A stretch of 64,000 bases of DNA from Cryptomeria japonica. Lineage: Eukaryota; Streptophyta; Pinopsida; Cupressales; Cupressaceae. Position 1 is the stretch's first letter. Every line of letters begins with the position of its first letter. Position numbers and translations under genes: made by a program. Under the pieces are notes generated by a model, which was not told where the DNA came from, made no database searches, and worked only from the letters and a program-made list of their open reading frames with translations. Location of the stretch: positions 374,025,009-374,089,008 of the forward strand of contig NC_081415.1 in NCBI RefSeq assembly GCF_030272615.1, written 5' to 3'. Of this stretch, positions 60,157 through 64,000 are shown piece by piece.

Positions 60157-61317
60157 TGTTAGGCCCAATATGGAAAGCTAATGTACTGAGAGGGGAAGGG
60201 TGAATTAGTACTTCAAATCCTTTCTTCAACAATAACTTTACTGTTATGCATAAACCAAAAACTATTGTAACATAACATAAAGCTAAAACAAATAAATAAC
60301 AATCATACATGATTCACTCCATAACACACATATTTTGGTTACGCGGAAACTCTTGGTTAGAGAGAAAAACTACGGTGGGGATGGCACCCACAACTTTAGT
60401 ACTGCAATAATAAAGGTTGCTTAGTTAGAGATACATGTTTAGCCATTTCTGATAGCTTACCCTGTTAGGAGTATCAAGATCGTTAGATCTACCTTGCTAA
60501 AGGATTTTACAACACTTATTCTAAATGCTGCACCTGGTTAAAGGCTTTACAATTTATAGACTTTGTTAGAGTCTTTAAAGATTTCTCTTACAACTCAAAA
60601 TATTACAATAAAATCTTTACAAATATTTGCAACTTTACATCTGAAATGTTATAGCAGATTTTATGTGCTCAAAATGAGATTACCTTGCTTATAGCATACC
60701 TTGGTAACCCATAAAGTACCTCGGTAAACCTTTCTATTTACGATGTTCCTTGACTGTTCTTTGAAATCCTTCTCGGTGACCTCTGTGTCTCTGACAATCA
60801 CAATACTTAGTGCTTTCCCATGATTTTGCTTTTCACATATGTCTGTCTTCACACTCATACACACACTCACATTTGATCCTAAATAATGTTGTATAAATAG
60901 ATCTCTTATGTTGGTGATCCGGTTCATTGCTTCGATCTTACAAACATGATTTATTGAATGAATAACCATACAAGATATTTCATTGGATAGATGACCTCAA
61001 AATCATAAAAAATCTATAAGTGCAATTTCCAATGAGATAATGGTTCTTTGTTCCTCAATCTGGTGACACATTTCCACACATGTGTCTAGGTTCAATGAAT
61101 CTGGTAACATGTTTCACTTGGTGTATCATTATTGCTACTTGGTAGACATAGAGTGTTACTCGGTAGACAACTTGGTGTATACTAGGCTCTATGACTACTT
61201 TCTTCTATAACTGACTGCTCTGTGCTTACCGACTAAATATTTTGGTAGTAGTAACCGACTAGAGTATATAGAATGACTTTGGATATAAAACTAATGGCAA
61301 CTTAGTAAGTAGTAACA
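60157..61317 (-). repeat. Element D 5' LTR
   Basis: It pairs with 53313-54488, with scattered differences. ACCGAC cores lie at 61228-61233 and 61254-61259. Confidence 0.92.
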
Positions 61318-61573
61318 AGTACATGTGCCACAAACTATGTTGTTGAGATTTCAATTCAGTCACAATAGAGTCAGTATTATTCAATTGAGGTAAAATCGGC
61401 TATAATTGAAAATTGTCAAGATCCACATCAATCATACAGTTGAGCATACTAGGATCTACTTTCTCAATTACCCTAGGAGCACGTGGTTCTCTATACAATT
61501 TGACTTGGTTTCCATTAATTGGGATAGTAGCATATGACAAATCCAACTGAACATTTCAACCTACTGCTACAGT

Positions 61574-61846
61574 CTATTGTCTAGACAACAATATGCCATA
61601 ATGAGCTTTGGTGTTAGTTACATTGACATCCATCTTGTATGTTGCTTCAGGGAAGGCTGCTATTTTTACTTCAACATCTTTCATTGTACCTATCACTGGC
61701 ACTTCTCTATTATCCATAGCATAACATTTCCCATACAGTGTACTCATTGAAAATCCTAATTCTTTCATGACACCATATGGCATTACGTTTGCAACTGCAC
61801 CAGAATCTATCATACAGTTTTTAATTAACCAGTTATTTACTAACAA
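61574..61846 (-). pseudogene. pol: Element E aspartic protease
   Basis: It contains CMIDSGAVANVMP with the active Asp in DSG (residue 14 of this open stretch), flanked by hydrophobic strands as in retroviral-type proteases that cut Gag-Pol. It is in the same frame as gag upstream and as the extra RNase H downstream; TAG stops at 61925-61927 and 61574-61576 bound it. The stretch 61573-61318 continues as a linker with one more pair of stops. Confidence 0.82.
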
Positions 61847-61924
61847 AGTAACATAGAAAGGATCAACATGTGAGGGTTCTTGTGTAATAGTTGTTCCAAC
61901 ATATACCTTTGGGGTTTGCAGCTC

Positions 61925-64000
61925 CTAATCCTTTTCATCCTTAGTTAAACCGGAAGGTAAACCTGTGTTACTATTAGATATTTTAGAAAATAAAGATAAA
62001 GCAGCTTCTCTATGTTCCTTTATTTTCAATAATTCTATCAATGGGACAGTGACCTTCATCTGGGTAAGAGCCTGAGGCATATCAAATGTGGAATTATTAA
62101 TCAACTTAGTATTAGTCTTAACTTTCTCTGTCTTAGGCTGACTTGCCTTCTTCATTGTGGTTGTTCCTTGTATATCACTAGTAGCTTTATCATCCATAGT
62201 TTTAGTTGTATCCTTCAATTTGTCATTCCCCTTTTGACTGTCTTGAGGCAAGGTGGTATTACTTGCTGCTTTCTTCTGGGATACTTCTTTTATAAACATT
62301 GAACCAGGTTCACCTTGATCCCCATCCTTCTTAGTACTTCTCAAATTGTAGTTGTGCTTGGCTTTGGCTATGGCAGCTTTAGTGAGATTTCTTACTTCTT
62401 CATCACTAGGCCTTCTGAGATGAACTTCTTCATCTTCAATTATTACCACATTCAAAATGGGATGCCAATCAAGTGACAACTGTCCTTAGTAAGATCTTTT
62501 ACTATTCAGCACATCACATTCATTAGGTTCACTTTGTAATGACTCATCATCACTTTCTATGATAGTTTCAAACATATTTATGTCAGGCTCAACCTCCTGT
62601 CTCATGGATTCTTCAAGGGCTTGAGCTACACCACATTGATGAGGAGAATGTGGTCCATAAAAAGACATGCACCAAGGAGTATTCTCCATATTATGAAGAT
62701 TTCCTCCTTTTAAAGGATCTAGGATATCTTGGTTCTGAGTATTTTTTGGCTTCTCATTTTGAGGCTTGCCATCCTTCCAAGTAGTGTTGTAAGGCATGTC
62801 ATGCAACCTAGGAGGCCTATCTTGCCAATTGTAATGAGGCTTATCATTTTTACTCACCTTGGCAGTAAGATCCTTCATAGCAGTCACTAATTTCTTTATT
62901 CTGTCTTCTTCTTTAGCAACTTTATTAGGTTGCTATTTTGATTCTTGCCACAACCTACCATCAGTTCTTCTCCCTATTTTCCCAGATGCTTTCCTATTAC
63001 TATCCACATTAATGGCAATTCTAAATGCATCTCTCAGACTATGCAGATTTTTATCCCTCAGAATATAGGCCATTTTAGAATCAAAGGCATTGTAATAAGT
63101 ATCCAGGCACATATTATCATCTAACCTCATTACCTTATATAGCCTATGCATTGCTTTCTGAAATCTGGCATTCAAATCTGTGACAATTTCATTGTCAGAC
63201 TTTCTGATATTGTTGAACTCATTGAGCATGAAGCTCACATTTGTTTTGTCACCATATTGTTCTTGAAAGCAGTTTTTAAAATATTCCCAAGACCCAATGC
63301 TATTCACAGGGAGACCTCTATACTAGTCCCTTGCATCATCTACTAGAGATTGTACAAACAATTTCATGATGACATCTTCATCTACAATTTCATAGTCATT
63401 TATTAAGTCACCAAAAGATTTCAAGTGTACTTCTGCACTGATTGCATTATTCCCAGCAAATTTGTGAAGTCTATCTGTCAATTCCATAGGAACATGGTTA
63501 GGGTACCCTAGGATTTCATCAAAAAAGAGTTGCCTATAAAGTTCTAGATTAATAGGTCTTCTTAGGAATTGGTGAGCTGTAAGGTTATTTCCCATGTTCA
63601 TTCTTACATTGGGGGTTTGAGTTAGAGAGATCTGGTTACCTTGGTTATTAACAGGGGCTTGATTGGCTGTGGCAGTGCTAATAGGCAAGGTTGGCTGAAC
63701 TTTAACTGGAGGGAGTGAAGCTTGGTGAGGAACAGGTTTATTTAGGTCTACTGAGGGAAACATGATAGGAGGAGCCTTCAGATAGCTAATCTTTCTTTTA
63801 ACTTCTTGATTGGTTGCTTCTAATTTAGCTTTCTCTAACTCCATTTGCAAATCTTCTTTCCCTTCCCTCATCCTTTCCATCTCTCTTCCATGTGTAGATA
63901 ACATGTGAGAGATCTCCGTTGTAGTCTTAGATCCAGACCCACCTCCCATGCATTTTTGATTTCTTTTGTCAACATTATTTCTAACAGGTTGTGGGTCACT
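61925..64000 (-). pseudogene. gag: Element E gag, open to the window edge
   Basis: It is one frame from the right edge to 61925 with only three internal stops (TAG 63323-63325, TAG 62933-62935, TAA 62486-62488). The first usable Met in view is 63949, but the frame is open upstream. Order: coiled-coil-like Glu/Lys stretch (about 63900-63780), Pro/Gln-rich linker, then the capsid region with LFFDEILGYPN, NDYEI, MKLFVQSL, a FKNCFQEQYG stretch and YYNAFDSKMAYILRDKNL. A degenerate zinc knuckle, WCMSFYGPHSPHQC (second Cys is Phe), follows near 62650. The tail is Lys/Thr-rich (62440-62060). Protease follows in frame. Confidence 0.85.

Larger units (their letters stand above)
53313..61317 (-). mobile_element. 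D: complete pol-less Sirevirus-like element, sister of B, nested in E
   Basis: LTRs 53313-54488 and 60157-61317 start TGTTAGG and end GTAACA. TSD AGTAC lies at 53308-53312 and 61318-61322. Removing D rejoins the RNase H frame of E exactly. Gag tail and Q are as in B, with no pol. It is better preserved than B. Confidence 0.93.
49712..64000 (-). mobile_element. E: Ty3/gypsy gag-pol element, interrupted by D, open at the right edge
   Basis: The order on the minus strand is gag, protease, extra RNase H, reverse transcriptase, RNase H, integrase. From the window edge to 51.7 kb all pieces are in one frame, including across element D once D and one TSD are removed; one frameshift near 51650 and about a dozen stops are the only breaks. 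Gag similarity, pre-LTR block and shared LTR repeat tie it to A1 and A2. The dual RNase H supports the Tat lineage. The 5' LTR lies beyond the window. Confidence 0.85.

Noticed and set aside
1..64000. tRNA or rRNA genes
   Set aside because: I saw no cloverleaf-like A/B box pair and no rRNA-like stretch. PBS sites complement tRNA ends but are not tRNA genes. A tRNA scan would settle it.

Overview
The window looks like intergenic DNA from a large plant nuclear genome. It is AT-rich, I recognise no host gene, and almost all of it is nested, decayed LTR retrotransposons. I cannot name the species. A gymnosperm or another plant with a bloated genome fits, but that is inference. Most boundaries below come from direct reading: paired LTRs, 5-bp target-site duplications (TSDs), primer-binding sites (PBS) and polypurine tracts (PPT).

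Layout. (1) 1-3470: element A1, a gag-only Ty3/gypsy element with a Tat-like PBS and no pol. (2) 3920-11932 (-): element B, complete, with 1140-bp LTRs and TSD GATAA. It carries a Sirevirus-like gag tail and a large second ORF (called Q here), but no pol. (3) 11938-13560 and 28310-30445 (+): two halves of one decayed ORF (family P, copy P1), split by later insertions. (4) 13803-27179 (+): element C (TSD GTATC), a relative of B. Its left LTR contains a 4.15-kb solo LTR of the A family (TSD GGGTG), and its right LTR contains a 1.83-kb insertion (TSD GTTGT). (5) 34.2-37.3 kb (-): P2, bounded by another Sirevirus-like LTR at 37256-38359. (6) 39742-42900 (+): P3. (7) 44173-47795 (-): P4, the best-preserved P copy. 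(8) 47.8-64.0 kb (-): element E, a Ty3/gypsy gag-pol whose frame is essentially continuous apart from premature stops. It runs gag, protease, extra RNase H, reverse transcriptase, RNase H, integrase. It is interrupted inside the extra RNase H by element D, 53313-61317 (-), TSD AGTAC, a close sister of B.

How the parts relate. B, C and D share one architecture: a coiled-coil/zinc-knuckle gag tail followed by Q, with pol missing at the same place. They therefore look like a lineage that spread without its own pol and depended on a helper. A1 looks like the matching parasite of the E family: it has homologous gag, an identical 33-nt block just before its 3' LTR, and an LTR family sharing a degenerate repeat with the region beyond E's integrase. 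The P family is an unrecognised protein of roughly 1,100 residues present in four copies on both strands. P and Q share some local motifs and may be distant relatives.

No rRNA, tRNA, CRISPR array or intact host gene was seen. All gene-like features are judged pseudogenes or partly decayed element ORFs.
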